In this document: positions 17,427 through 25,292 of the stretch, in pieces
Layout: every line of letters begins with the position of its first letter
Position numbering within the stretch: the first letter of the stretch is position 1
Source of the DNA: Candidatus Amarobacter glycogenicus
GTDB lineage: Bacteria; Chloroflexota; Dehalococcoidia; Tepidiformales; Tepidiformaceae
Reading direction: 5' to 3'
Length of the DNA stretch: 64,000 nucleotides
NCBI GenBank assembly: GCA_016719395.1
Contig: JADJZF010000004.1
Location: forward strand, 201,735-265,734
The notes under the pieces: generated by a model
The model's database searches: none
The model's input: only the letters and a program-made list of their open reading frames with translations
Told to the model about the DNA's origin: nothing
Position numbers and translations under genes: made by a program

Positions 17427-18374
17427 ATGCCAACCATCGAAACCGCCCTCGGACCCATCGACGCAGCCAATCTCGGCGCCACTCTCAGCCACGAACATGT
17501 CCTAGTCGGCATGGGCGAAGACATCGCCCACTACCCCTGGCGCTACGACATGACGGCGACCCGTCTCCAATCGATCAAGGAGCTCTCCGAAGCGAAGGCC
17601 GGGGGTATCGATTCGCTGATCGACCTCACAACGCCGGACCTCGGCCGCGATGTCGAATTCATCCGGGATGTCTCCGCCGCTTCCGGGGTCAACGTCATCG
17701 TCGCGACCGGCATCTGGCGCGATGTCCCCCGCTCCTTCTGGATGCGCGATATCGACGAGATCGCCGACATCTTTGTCCGCGAGATCGAAGTCGGCATCGG
17801 AGAGACCACCATCAAGGCCGGTTGCATAAAAGTCGCCAGCGACATGGGCGGCGTCACGCCCGAAGCCGAGCGCATTCTTCGCGGGGCTGCGCGTGCCTGC
17901 AGGAGGACCGGCTGCCCAATCTCGACCCACCAGTGGGCGCCCGAAGAGGTCGGCCGCCGGCAGGTCGAAGTCTTCCTCGAAGAAGGTGCGCCTATGGACC
18001 GCATCGCCATCGGCCACTCTGCCGATAGCACCGACGCTGACTACCTCGAGGAACTCCTCCGCACCGGCGTCTACCTCTCGATGGACCGCTACCCGGGAGC
18101 TCCCGGCCGCCCCAACTGGGAACAACGCAACACCACCCTGAAAGTCCTCATCGACCGCGGCTGGGCGCACAAGCTCATGCTCGGTCACGACTACGCCCCC
18201 GCCCCGGTCGTCCGGGGCGCCGAACGTCCATCAGCCTCAGGCCCGACTCGGTACCTCTTCTGCACCACCGTCGCGGCCCCGGCGCTGGTCGCCCAGGGCG
18301 TCCCCCAGGAGACCATCGACCTCATGTTCCGCGATGTCCCCAGGCACTTCCTCACGGGCGCGACCGGGGCGTAG
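17427..18374 (+). CDS. Phosphotriesterase-family metal-dependent hydrolase
   Basis: The product is 315 residues from the ATG at 17427, which has GGGAGGAG upstream. All binuclear metal ligands of the amidohydrolase/phosphotriesterase fold can be placed: His22 and His24 (SHEH), Lys135 (CIKVA, expected to be carbamylated), His168 (STHQW), His197 (GHSAD) and Asp255 (GHDYAP). Family members hydrolyse phosphotriesters, lactones such as homoserine lactones, or other esters. The sequence does not decide which. It stands alone in its direction between two leftward genes. Confidence 0.88.
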   Translation: MPTIETALGPIDAANLGATLSHEHVLVGMGEDIAHYPWRYDMTATRLQSIKELSEAKAGGIDSLIDLTTPDLGRDVEFIRDVSAASGVNVIVATGIWRDVPRSFWMRDIDEIADIFVREIEVGIGETTIKAGCIKVASDMGGVTPEAERILRGAARACRRTGCPISTHQWAPEEVGRRQVEVFLEEGAPMDRIAIGHSADSTDADYLEELLRTGVYLSMDRYPGAPGRPNWEQRNTTLKVLIDRGWAHKLMLGHDYAPAPVVRGAERPSASGPTRYLFCTTVAAPALVAQGVPQETIDLMFRDVPRHFLTGATGA

Positions 18375-18420
18375 CGCCCTCGCCTGGAGGTGTGAGATTT
18401 GAGGCCCCGAAGGTCGATGC

Positions 18421-19506
18421 CTACGGCGTCTGGATTTCCGGGTAATAGCGCCGTTCCCCAAGCGCTTCGACCGCTTTCCAGAACTCGGGGCCCATCGACT
18501 TTCCCTGTTCCTCCAGGTCCCAGGCCTGCCGGCGGTACGCCCAGTTCTCCGGGTGGAGGAGGATCGCCTCGTCGAAGTGCGCTCGTGCCCGGATTGGAGC
18601 GCCGTGCTCCCACAGGTACTCGCCCAGCTGGAAGTGCGCACGAGCGAGGGCCTGCTCCGCCGTCGGGCCGGCCGTCCGGCGGCGCACCTCCTCCGGGCTG
18701 AGTGCCCACGAGGAGCGGCTGCCGATGTGGGCCCATTCGCGCAGACCATCCAGGTAGGCCGCCTTCGTCGCCCGGAGCTCCGTTATATCCTCAGCGGCCA
18801 TCCGCCCCGTCGCCCGATCCATCCTTCGGAATGCATCGCTCGAACCTGCCGGTTCCGGCGGCCGGACGATCTGGCCATCCTCGTCGATCCACACCGCCAT
18901 CGGGACGTTCAGCATGCCGTACAGCGCGGCGACCGCGTGCTCGCGGTCGATCAGGCACGGGTACGTCGGCTTCGCTGCCTCGATGTACGGCAGCGCCGCC
19001 TCGATGCCGCGGCTCTCAAAGGCGACAGAGACAACCTGGAAGTTCGTGCCGGAGAGTTCCGTCTGGAGCGCCTGCCACACGGGCAGGTCATGCCGGCATC
19101 CTCACCAGGACGCCCACGAAACAAGGAAGACCTTCCTCCCCCGGTAGTCCGTGAGCTGGTGCTCCATGCCCAGGTAGTCAGTCAGCCGGAAGTCCGGCGC
19201 TTCTGCAGGGTCCAAGGCGCTCGTTCGGTCTCGAACAGCCTCACCGATGCACCACGTTTGGGTTTCCGGGTCGTGCGCCACCGGCTGTGAGAGGTATTCC
19301 GCAAGCGCGGCGAGGCTGAACCAGCCATCCCGGACGAATCCGTCGCCCGCCGGCAGCGGCACGCAAAGGTCGCCCAGGCATGCCCCCTCCGGTTTCAGTT
19401 CCCAGCCGGTAAGTTGCAGAAGCTGCCCGACGGGAGCCCACGGCCCCTCACCGGGCGCCCCCGTTGGCAACGCCGCTGCTCTCCCATTGATCAGTACCGT
19501 CGTCAT
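18421..19506 (-). CDS. ResA/TlpA-like redox selenoprotein with in-frame UGA (Sec135)
   Basis: The frame is open from the ATG at 19506 to 18421 except for one TGA at 19104-19102. Reading that codon as selenocysteine gives 361 residues. The sequence around it, LVSWASW-U-GCRHDLPVW, puts Sec at the redox site of a thioredoxin fold and fits the WAxxUGC motif that I recall for ResA-like selenoproteins. Residues 1 to about 100 form a preceding small domain with conserved Cys (GACLGDLCVPLP). Residues about 103-225 form the thioredoxin fold, with MLNVPMAVWIDEDG carrying the cis-Pro loop. The rest contains a TPR-like pair of helices. A SECIS-like hairpin follows the UGA. A stop with restart at the GTG for Val143 would cut the fold in two and is unlikely. 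Confidence 0.85.
19071..19087 (-). promoter_or_regulatory. SECIS-like hairpin for UGA recoding
   Basis: In the mRNA, a perfect 6-bp stem, CCUGCC / GGCAGG, encloses the loop CGUGU and starts 15 nt after the UGA at 19104-19102. Bacterial SECIS elements lie just downstream of the UGA inside the coding region and carry a G/GU in the apical loop where SelB binds. Position, stem and loop all fit. Confidence 0.7.
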
Positions 19507-19537
19507 GCGTTCTCCTCTTGGCTTCTCAAGCGCTTTC

Positions 19538-20566
19538 CTACGACTCCTCGTTCACGATCTTCACGATCCGGCCGAGGTTCTCCAACCGCTGTTCCAGCGT
19601 CGCCCCCTCCGGCTGCACGCGCAGCGTGTTTACCCCCGCCGCCCGGTGCTGGCGCACCCGTTCGCGCACCATCGCCTCCGTCCCGATGAGGTTCGTCTGG
19701 AGCACCATCTCGTCCGGTACCAGCGCCGCCGCCTCCTCGCGCTTGCCGTCGAGCCAGAGTTTCTGGACCGCCACGGCCTCGTCGGCGTAACCGGCACGCC
19801 GGTAGGCGGCGTTGTAGAAGTTGTGCTGGCGCGAACCCATCGCGCCCAGTGTGAACGCCAGTCCCGGCCGCCGCGGAGCCACTAACTTGTCGACGTCGTC
19901 GCCGAACGCGACGACCCCCGCCGCGGCCTGGATGTCCAGGTCGGCCAGCGTCCGTCCCGCCTTTTCCGCGCCACGCCGCATGTGGTCGAAGAACACGTCA
20001 GCGTGTTCGGGCATGAACGAAGTCCCGATCCATCCGTCGGCGATCTCCCCGGTCAGCTCCAGCGACTTCGGGCTGAGCGTTGCCAGGTAGATGGGGAACT
20101 GCATCGGCGGCGCCGATGTCTTCAGTGCCTTCCCTTCGCCGCCCGGCCGTGGCAGCTCGTAGTACTCGCCTTTGTAGGCGACCCGTTCCCCCCGCGAAGC
20201 CATGCGAACGATGTTCACCGCGTCCCGGATACGAGGCAGCGTGCGCGCGAACGGCACCCCATGCCATCCCTCCACCACCTGCGGCCCGCTCGCTCCCAGG
20301 CCCAGGGTGAAACGGCCCTTCGACATGGAGTTCAGCGTCATTGCCGTCATCGCCAGCATCGCCGGAGAACGCGAGCCGAGTTGGAGGATGCCAGTTCCGA
20401 GCCGGATCTTCTCCGTCTTCGCCGCCAGGTAGCCGATCGGCGTGGCCGCATCGAATCCCCATGTTTCCGCGGTCCAGACCGAATCTACCCCGAGCTTCTC
20501 CGCCTCCTGCACGAACGCCGCCCCGCGCTCCCACTCTTGCCCCCCAAACGAAATGCCAACCTTCAT
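19538..20566 (-). CDS. LLM-class flavin/F420-dependent oxidoreductase
   Basis: The product is 342 residues, covering the whole luciferase-like TIM barrel. Typical parts are MKVGISFGGQEWE at the N-terminus, VDSVWTAETWGFDAATPIGYLAA, EKIRLGTGILQLGSRSPAMLAMTA and GRFTLGLGASGPQVVEGWHG, which match F420-dependent members of the family. The substrate is unknown. The gene lies 31 bp upstream of the selenoprotein gene in the same direction, so the two may be cotranscribed and share a redox role (inference). Confidence 0.88.
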   Translation of the reverse strand: MKVGISFGGQEWERGAAFVQEAEKLGVDSVWTAETWGFDAATPIGYLAAKTEKIRLGTGILQLGSRSPAMLAMTAMTLNSMSKGRFTLGLGASGPQVVEGWHGVPFARTLPRIRDAVNIVRMASRGERVAYKGEYYELPRPGGEGKALKTSAPPMQFPIYLATLSPKSLELTGEIADGWIGTSFMPEHADVFFDHMRRGAEKAGRTLADLDIQAAAGVVAFGDDVDKLVAPRRPGLAFTLGAMGSRQHNFYNAAYRRAGYADEAVAVQKLWLDGKREEAAALVPDEMVLQTNLIGTEAMVRERVRQHRAAGVNTLRVQPEGATLEQRLENLGRIVKIVNEES

Positions 20567-20740
20567 CGCCAGTCTCCAAAAGCCGTGTATGTGGCGGCGA
20601 GTCTAGCCCGTTTCGAACCCTGCGGCACCGGCTTCACGGCGTCTCCTGCCGGGGCCCTCCCCCCGAAGGTTCGCCATGGCACGACTTACCCCGGCGTGGT
20701 ATACCGAGCATACCCGCCGTTCGGTGGGGAGAGCGCGGAG

Positions 20741-20959
20741 GTGAGCGAAGTGCAACAGGGACTGGATCAGCTCAGCCCGAGGGAGCGCGGCGTCGTCCGC
20801 TTGCTTGCTCAGGGCAAGACGGGCGGAGAGATAGCCGCCGCGACTGGCCTGGCTGAATCAACCGTCAGGGGATACCTGAAGAGCGCCCGCCAGAAGACCC
20901 GGACGACGAACCGTGTGGAACTTGCGGACTGGTGGGAGCGGCACTCCGGGGTCGCGTGA
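20741..20959 (+). CDS. Small LuxR-type helix-turn-helix protein, third copy
   Basis: From the GTG at 20741 the product is 72 residues: LDQLSPRERGVVRLLAQGKTG, then IAAATGLAESTVRGYL, ending WWERHSGVA. It is the full-length paralogue of 2931-3152, with the same minimal architecture and a closing WW. About 45 bp upstream, TATACCGAGCATACCC matches the TATACATGGCATACCC upstream of the other copies, which supports a shared promoter or leader. In the open upstream frame this stretch would read VYRAYPP against LYMAYPP, so a longer protein cannot be excluded. It is divergent from the LLM oxidoreductase gene. Confidence 0.7.
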   Translation: MSEVQQGLDQLSPRERGVVRLLAQGKTGGEIAAATGLAESTVRGYLKSARQKTRTTNRVELADWWERHSGVA

Positions 20960-21064
20960 ACTCGCTTTGCAGGGTCGGGAAGTGCGCTTGCGCAGGGGCC
21001 TCACGCGGGATGCGCGCCACAAGCGCCGCACCCCGTTCCGGCGCCATCCGCTACCATTCCGCCG

Positions 21065-21424
21065 ATGGACCTCCACGCCTTCATCCAGGAGTACACCGAC
21101 GTGGTCTACCACGCCGCCAACCCCGAGGCCGCCGCCCGCTTCATCGCCGACCCGTGCATTCGCCACGAGCACGGCCACCGAGTCGTGATGTCTCTCGCCG
21201 AGAACAAGGCGCGCATCGCCGGGTTCCTGGCGACGGCCCGCAACCCGCGCTTCGAGTACATCGCCGCCCTCGCCCAGGGCAACCTCTACGCCAGCGCCTA
21301 CCAGTTTTCCTTCGAACAGGATGGCAGAGAGCAAACCCTCTCCGGCATCGAGATCTTCAAGGTCGAGGGCGGCAAGATCACCGAGACCTGGAACTCCCCG
21401 GCCGGCCAGGGAGCCTGGGGTTGA
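21065..21424 (+). CDS. SnoaL/NTF2-like protein
   Basis: The product is 119 residues. The pattern MDLHAFIQEYTDVVYH, FIADPCIRHEHGHRVVMSLAENKARI, YQFSFEQDG and GIEIFKVEGGKITETWN is the alpha+beta cone fold of SnoaL-like polyketide-cyclase/isomerase relatives. The function of single-domain members is usually unknown. The stop overlaps the start of the HAD hydrolase gene by four bases, so the two are translated together. Confidence 0.75.
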   Translation: MDLHAFIQEYTDVVYHAANPEAAARFIADPCIRHEHGHRVVMSLAENKARIAGFLATARNPRFEYIAALAQGNLYASAYQFSFEQDGREQTLSGIEIFKVEGGKITETWNSPAGQGAWG

Positions 21425-22206
21425 GGCCGAAGCTCATCGCGATCGACCTCGACGGCACCCTCCTGAACTCCCAGGGCAGCGTCTCCACCCGCACAGCCGC
21501 CGCCCTCAAGGCGGCCCACGAGGCCGGCATTGTCCTCGCTCCCGCAACCGCCCGCTGGTACCAGGCCGCCATCCGCCCCTTCCAGGCTGTCGGCATCGCC
21601 GTCGCCGCCATCGCCTCCGCTGGCGCCGATGTCCGCACGGCCGATGGCGTCGTCGTCGAACAGCGCCCGCTCGATGGCGACTTCGCCCTCTTCCTCGCCG
21701 CCCTCTGTGACCGCGCGGGCTGGACCGCCACGCTCTCGACTCCCGAGCGTGCCTACCGCCGCGCCAACGAGCTCCCGCCCTGGGCGGCGATGGCCCCGGA
21801 GTGGCTCAAGCCGGTGACGCGCTTCGAAGGCGAACACCTCCAGAACGCGCTCTCCGTCCTCGCCGAAGCCGCCCCCGGCGACCACCACATGCCCGAACTC
21901 CAGGCCTGGGCCGGCCGCGTCAGCCTCTATCCTGCCGTCGCCTTCAACGGCGATGCCCTCATCACGATCACCGCCCCCGGCGTCGACAAGGGCAGCGGCC
22001 TCCGGGCTCTCTGCGCCCACCTCGCGATCGATCCATCCGAAGCTGCCGCGATCGGCGACAGCGAGGTCGACATCCCCATGTTCGAGGTCGCCGGTGCATC
22101 GATCGCCATGGCCGATGGCACCCCCGAAGCCCGGGCCGCCGCCCGCACCCAAACCCTCGCCGCCGATGAAGACGGCGTGGCCGCCTACCTCGAGTCCATC
22201 CTCTAG
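21421..22206 (+). CDS. HAD-superfamily hydrolase, Cof type
   Basis: The product is 261 residues from the TTG at 21421, which overlaps the preceding stop (TTGA). Motif I IAIDLDGTLLNS carries the nucleophile Asp9. A lysine (DKGSGLRAL) and motif IV GDSEVDIPMFEVAG are at the right places, and the middle holds the C2-type cap of Cof/YidA sugar-phosphate phosphatases. The motif II region, LAPATARWY, replaces the more usual TGR. It likely dephosphorylates a small sugar phosphate or nucleotide. The exact substrate is unknown. Confidence 0.87.
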   Translation: MRPKLIAIDLDGTLLNSQGSVSTRTAAALKAAHEAGIVLAPATARWYQAAIRPFQAVGIAVAAIASAGADVRTADGVVVEQRPLDGDFALFLAALCDRAGWTATLSTPERAYRRANELPPWAAMAPEWLKPVTRFEGEHLQNALSVLAEAAPGDHHMPELQAWAGRVSLYPAVAFNGDALITITAPGVDKGSGLRALCAHLAIDPSEAAAIGDSEVDIPMFEVAGASIAMADGTPEARAAARTQTLAADEDGVAAYLESIL

Positions 22207-22249
22207 GCTGGCGGTCCCGCTCCAGGGCGCGCGCTGCCTCCGAAGATGC

Positions 22250-22816
22250 CTACCGCGCCATCCCGTGGTACTCCGCGTTCGGCATGACGCCCGTCCCGCT
22301 CATCAGCCGGTTCGTGAAGTTGAACATGGCCGTCACCTCCACGATGTCCCATGCGTCCTCGTCGCTGAAGCCGACTGCCCGCAGCTCGTCGATGTCCTCT
22401 TCGGCGACCGTCACGGGGTCCAGCGTGAGCTTGACCGCGAAGTCCAGCATGGCCATCTGCTTCTCGCTCAACCCGGCGCGCCGGTAGTCCAGCACGATGC
22501 GTTCGCCCTTGACCGGGTCCTTCAGCAACGCCCGGAGCGCGAAGCCGTGGCTCGTCAGGCAGTAGAGGCACTGGTTCTGCATCGAGACCACCACCGAGAT
22601 CATCTCCCGGTCGACCTTCGTCAGCCCCTCCGAAGGCGTCATCAGGTCATCGAAGTGCGCCCGCCACTTCGTCATCCGCTCTTCGCGCCAGGCGAACGCC
22701 CGGAACACGTTTGGCACGAACCCCAGCTTCTCTTCGAGCAGGTCGAACAACGCCCGCGTCTCGGGCGCGCAGGTCTCGCGGTCGGCAATTGGGAACCAGG
22801 AGATTCGGTCACTCAT
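22250..22816 (-). CDS. Peroxidase-related AhpD-like protein
   Basis: The product is 188 residues. The carboxymuconolactone decarboxylase/AhpD signature is present: Glu71, then Cys83-x-x-Cys86 in NQCLYCLTSHG with His90. This is the proton-relay and thiol pair of alkylhydroperoxidase-like proteins. The protein belongs to the larger peroxidase-related subgroup (about 190 residues), with the N-terminal helix LFDLLEEKLGFVPNVF. It reads leftward, with its stop close to the end of the HAD gene. Confidence 0.85.
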   Translation of the reverse strand: MSDRISWFPIADRETCAPETRALFDLLEEKLGFVPNVFRAFAWREERMTKWRAHFDDLMTPSEGLTKVDREMISVVVSMQNQCLYCLTSHGFALRALLKDPVKGERIVLDYRRAGLSEKQMAMLDFAVKLTLDPVTVAEEDIDELRAVGFSDEDAWDIVEVTAMFNFTNRLMSGTGVMPNAEYHGMAR

Positions 22817-22831
22817 CCCCGAAGGTTACCC

Positions 22832-22912
22832 CAGAGTAGGCGTTGGGCGTTAGGCGAACACCCTCTCGTCCATCGCCTATCGCCTAACGCCTATCCTCTA
22901 TCGCCTCCCCTA
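22832..22912. repeat. GGCGTTAGGC-type inverted repeat
   Basis: This gene-free 80 bp holds GGCGTTGGGCGTTAGGCG on one side and several CGCCTATCGCCTAACG units on the other, able to fold back on each other. A similar unit, GGCCGTTGGCCGTTAGCC, lies inside the SUI1-like gene at about 27848-27867. Confidence 0.5.
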
Positions 22913-24085
22913 CCCCCGCGGCAGGCCCAGGCCTCGCGTGGCGATGATGCCCCGCTGGATCTCGCTCGTGCCCGCCGCCACCGTCCCGCTGACGGAACTC
23001 GTGTAGGCCGTCGCCTGGTCGATGATCTGGTGCTTCGTCCCGTCCTTGAGCTGCCCGAGCGTCCCGAGCAGGTGCATGCCCGTGAGCGAGATCCGCTGGC
23101 CCATTTCGCTCCCGAACAACTTCGAAGCACTCGCCTCGTGGTTCGGCACCAGCCCCCGAGCCTGCATCGTCGCCACCCTGTACGCCAGGTTCGTACCCAC
23201 CGCGATATCGACCGCGCGGTCCGCCAGTTCGTAGCGGACCGACGGCCGCCGTTCGACCAGCTCCGGGTGTTCCTTCGCCAGCCGCGTGAGCCGTTCGACG
23301 CTGCGGCGCCCGCCGGCGTACGACTGGATGCCCGACCGTTCGAAGTCCAGCGCCACGGCCATGTGATACCAGCCCCGGTTCACCTCGCCGACGACCTGGT
23401 TGGCCGGCACGCGGACATCTTCGAAGAACACCTCGTTGAAGCCGTGCCGGTCGCTCATGTTGATCAGCGGCCGCACCGTCACCCCGGGCGACTTCATGTT
23501 GACCATGAACATCGTGATGCCCTTGTGCTTCGGCGCGTCCGGGTCCGTCCGCGCGGCCAGCCAGCCCCAGTCCGAGAGGTGGCCGCCGGAGGTCCAGATC
23601 TTCTGGCCGTTGACCACGTACTCGTCGCCATCGCGCGTCGCCCGGGTCTGGAGGGCCGCCAGGTCGGAACCGGCGCCGGGCTCGGAATAGAGCGTGCACC
23701 ACCAGTCATCGGCGCCCGTGATCCGGGGGATGAACTTCGTCTTCTGCTCGTCGGTGCCGTAGAGCATCAGGCTGGGGCCGACCCACGCGATGCCCATGTT
23801 GCCGGCCGGCGCCTGGTTGTAGGCCATCTCCTCGTTGTAGACGAGCTGGCGCATGTGGCTTGCCCCGCCGCCGCCGTATTCCTTTGGCCAGGCCATCGCC
23901 AGCCAGCCCTTTTCCGAGAGCTTCTTCTGGAAGCCCATCGTGTAGTCGTACTCTTCCTGGTAAGTCTTGAAACCGCCCTCATAACCGCGCGCCAGCCGTA
24001 CCTCTTCCGGCGGCAGATTCTCCTTGATGAACTGGCGCACCTCCTCGCGGAAGGCTTCGACTTCGGGCTCGTAGGTGTAACGCAT
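22910..24085 (-). CDS. Acyl-CoA dehydrogenase family protein
   Basis: The product is 391 residues from the ATG at 24085 (MRYTYEPEVEAFREEVR). Features include the FAD-binding middle domain (CTLYSEPGAGSDLAALQTRA and WTSGGHLSDWGWLAART) and the closing SGTVAAGTSEIQRGIIATRGLGLPRG. It oxidises an acyl-CoA or related thioester in the first step of beta-oxidation-like degradation and passes electrons to ETF. The upstream frame stays open to 24526 but codes low-complexity sequence, so the ATG at 24085 is preferred. A thiolase and a carboxyltransferase lie elsewhere in the window. Confidence 0.9.
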   Translation of the reverse strand: MRYTYEPEVEAFREEVRQFIKENLPPEEVRLARGYEGGFKTYQEEYDYTMGFQKKLSEKGWLAMAWPKEYGGGGASHMRQLVYNEEMAYNQAPAGNMGIAWVGPSLMLYGTDEQKTKFIPRITGADDWWCTLYSEPGAGSDLAALQTRATRDGDEYVVNGQKIWTSGGHLSDWGWLAARTDPDAPKHKGITMFMVNMKSPGVTVRPLINMSDRHGFNEVFFEDVRVPANQVVGEVNRGWYHMAVALDFERSGIQSYAGGRRSVERLTRLAKEHPELVERRPSVRYELADRAVDIAVGTNLAYRVATMQARGLVPNHEASASKLFGSEMGQRISLTGMHLLGTLGQLKDGTKHQIIDQATAYTSSVSGTVAAGTSEIQRGIIATRGLGLPRG

Positions 24086-24577
24086 GGGGGTGTGGCTCCC
24101 GTTGTTTTGTGTGCCGCGAACTATAGCAGCCGCAACAGCCGATGGGGGAACGGGAGGGGGCGCTTGCCCCCGGCCCGCTCTTCCATGCTTGGGAGAGGGG
24201 GGAGCGGTCCGCCGGGAGCCGAGCCGGCAAACAAAACGCCTCATCTCAAGCCTGGGAGATGGGGCGGGGTTGTCGGAGCAAGTCTGGCGAGTCCCGCCTC
24301 TGGTCGGTGACGCTTGGGAGCGGAGGAGGGACGGGCAGTCCCGCCCGACGGGCGAACCGGGGTGCGTCGCGGAGCGAGTTTTTTTTGGTGTCTTCAAGTA
24401 ACCGGAAGTAACGTCGCCAGATTCGAGCGAGGCGGTATCTTGCGGGTGTCTTCGGGAGCATCTTCCCGCGCCGCGGAGGCCGAAACGCGGGCGAACGATG
24501 AACAGGCGGACGGGTAGGGCGGGCATTTGAGGCGAGGGGGGGGATGGCCGAGGAAGGGCGAAGGGGAGCTGGCGCTG
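24086..24577. other. Gene-free stretch with palindromic repeats
   Basis: No convincing gene is seen. The DNA contains CATGCTTGGGAGAGGGG-type palindromic pieces (about 24180-24205 and 24246-24275), GGGCAGTCCCGCCCGACGGGC-type inverted repeats (about 24330-24355) and a run of eight T near 24380 that could end transcription on the plus strand. The same GGGAGAGGGGG core recurs at 27.4-28.1 kb. Confidence 0.5.
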
Positions 24578-24832
24578 CTATGCGATCAGCCGGTACTTCT
24601 TGTTGCGCTTTCCCGGCTGGATGGCTTCGACCCGGGCGTCGACCGTCAGCGCGACCAACAGCGACCACGTGAAGTAGCCGTCGTATTCCGGCAAGTTCAA
24701 CGCGAACCCGGCAGCATCTTCGAGGGCCTTCTGCCCGAGACCGGGCCCGCCCGGAGCGCACTCCGGCAGTTCCCTCATCGTCTCGATGAGGTGTGTTTTG
24801 CAGAGGTCGATGAGGGCTTGTCCGCTTGCCAT
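24578..24832 (-). CDS. Small hypothetical protein
   Basis: The product is 84 residues from the ATG at 24832: MASGQALIDLCKTHLIETMRELPEC, then FTWSLLVALTVDARVEAIQPGKRNKKYRLIA. The helix-rich start and basic C-terminal beta pair would suit a small winged-helix-like fold, but I do not recognise it. It is divergent from the gene at 24852, with only 19 bp between the start codons, so the two probably share a control region (TATACC is present there). Confidence 0.45.
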   Translation of the reverse strand: MASGQALIDLCKTHLIETMRELPECAPGGPGLGQKALEDAAGFALNLPEYDGYFTWSLLVALTVDARVEAIQPGKRNKKYRLIA

Positions 24833-24851
24833 AGACGGACTATACCTGGGC

Positions 24852-25292
24852 ATGGAACCTCGGATACCGGATGCAGAGTGTGCCGGAGGCCGGCGATGCC
24901 GCGACGGCCGGTGGATTTGTTCGCAGGGGCACCACTGGCGGAGCGGCGACGGGAGCGCGTGGGGCGCGGAGGACACCGAGGCGGCGCGCCTGACCTACCT
25001 CGCGACGATGACCGCAGAAGAGCACGAACATCTCGCGGACATCGCTCACGGCCACTTGAACGACGGCTATTGGCAGGGGTTTGAAACGACGAACGGCGGG
25101 TACGAAGACGGTTCGCCGTGGAGCGACGCCGAAGCGCGCTGGCGGCTCGCCGCGCGCGACTTCATGGCGCGCAGGGCCGAAGGCGAGTGGCACCTGACGG
25201 AAGGCATGCTCATGGGGGCGAACTACGACCTATGCCGGGAGCTGGCGTGGGTCCGGGGCTGGTGCCCGGGAACAGCGAATTTCAGCGGCTAA
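24852..25292 (+). CDS. Hypothetical protein with Cys-rich N-terminus
   Basis: The product is 146 residues from the ATG at 24852. The N-terminus has CAGGRRC, then CSQGHHW, spaced like a small zinc-binding knuckle. The rest is helical with many acidic residues and Trp (DGYWQGF, SDAEARWRLAARDFMARRAEG, WVRGWCPG). I do not recognise a family. Its end overlaps the end of the convergent DUF262 gene by four bases. Confidence 0.5.
   Translation: MEPRIPDAECAGGRRCRDGRWICSQGHHWRSGDGSAWGAEDTEAARLTYLATMTAEEHEHLADIAHGHLNDGYWQGFETTNGGYEDGSPWSDAEARWRLAARDFMARRAEGEWHLTEGMLMGANYDLCRELAWVRGWCPGTANFSG

Noticed and set aside
21953..24310. 785-codon plus-strand open frame over the AhpD-like and acyl-CoA dehydrogenase genes
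   Set aside because: It is antisense to two recognisable genes, is rich in Arg/His/Pro and has no domain.
24086..24526. Upstream extension of the acyl-CoA dehydrogenase to 538 codons
   Set aside because: The extra 147 residues are low-complexity Arg/Ser/Pro sequence lying over repeats; the family starts at the ATG at 24085.
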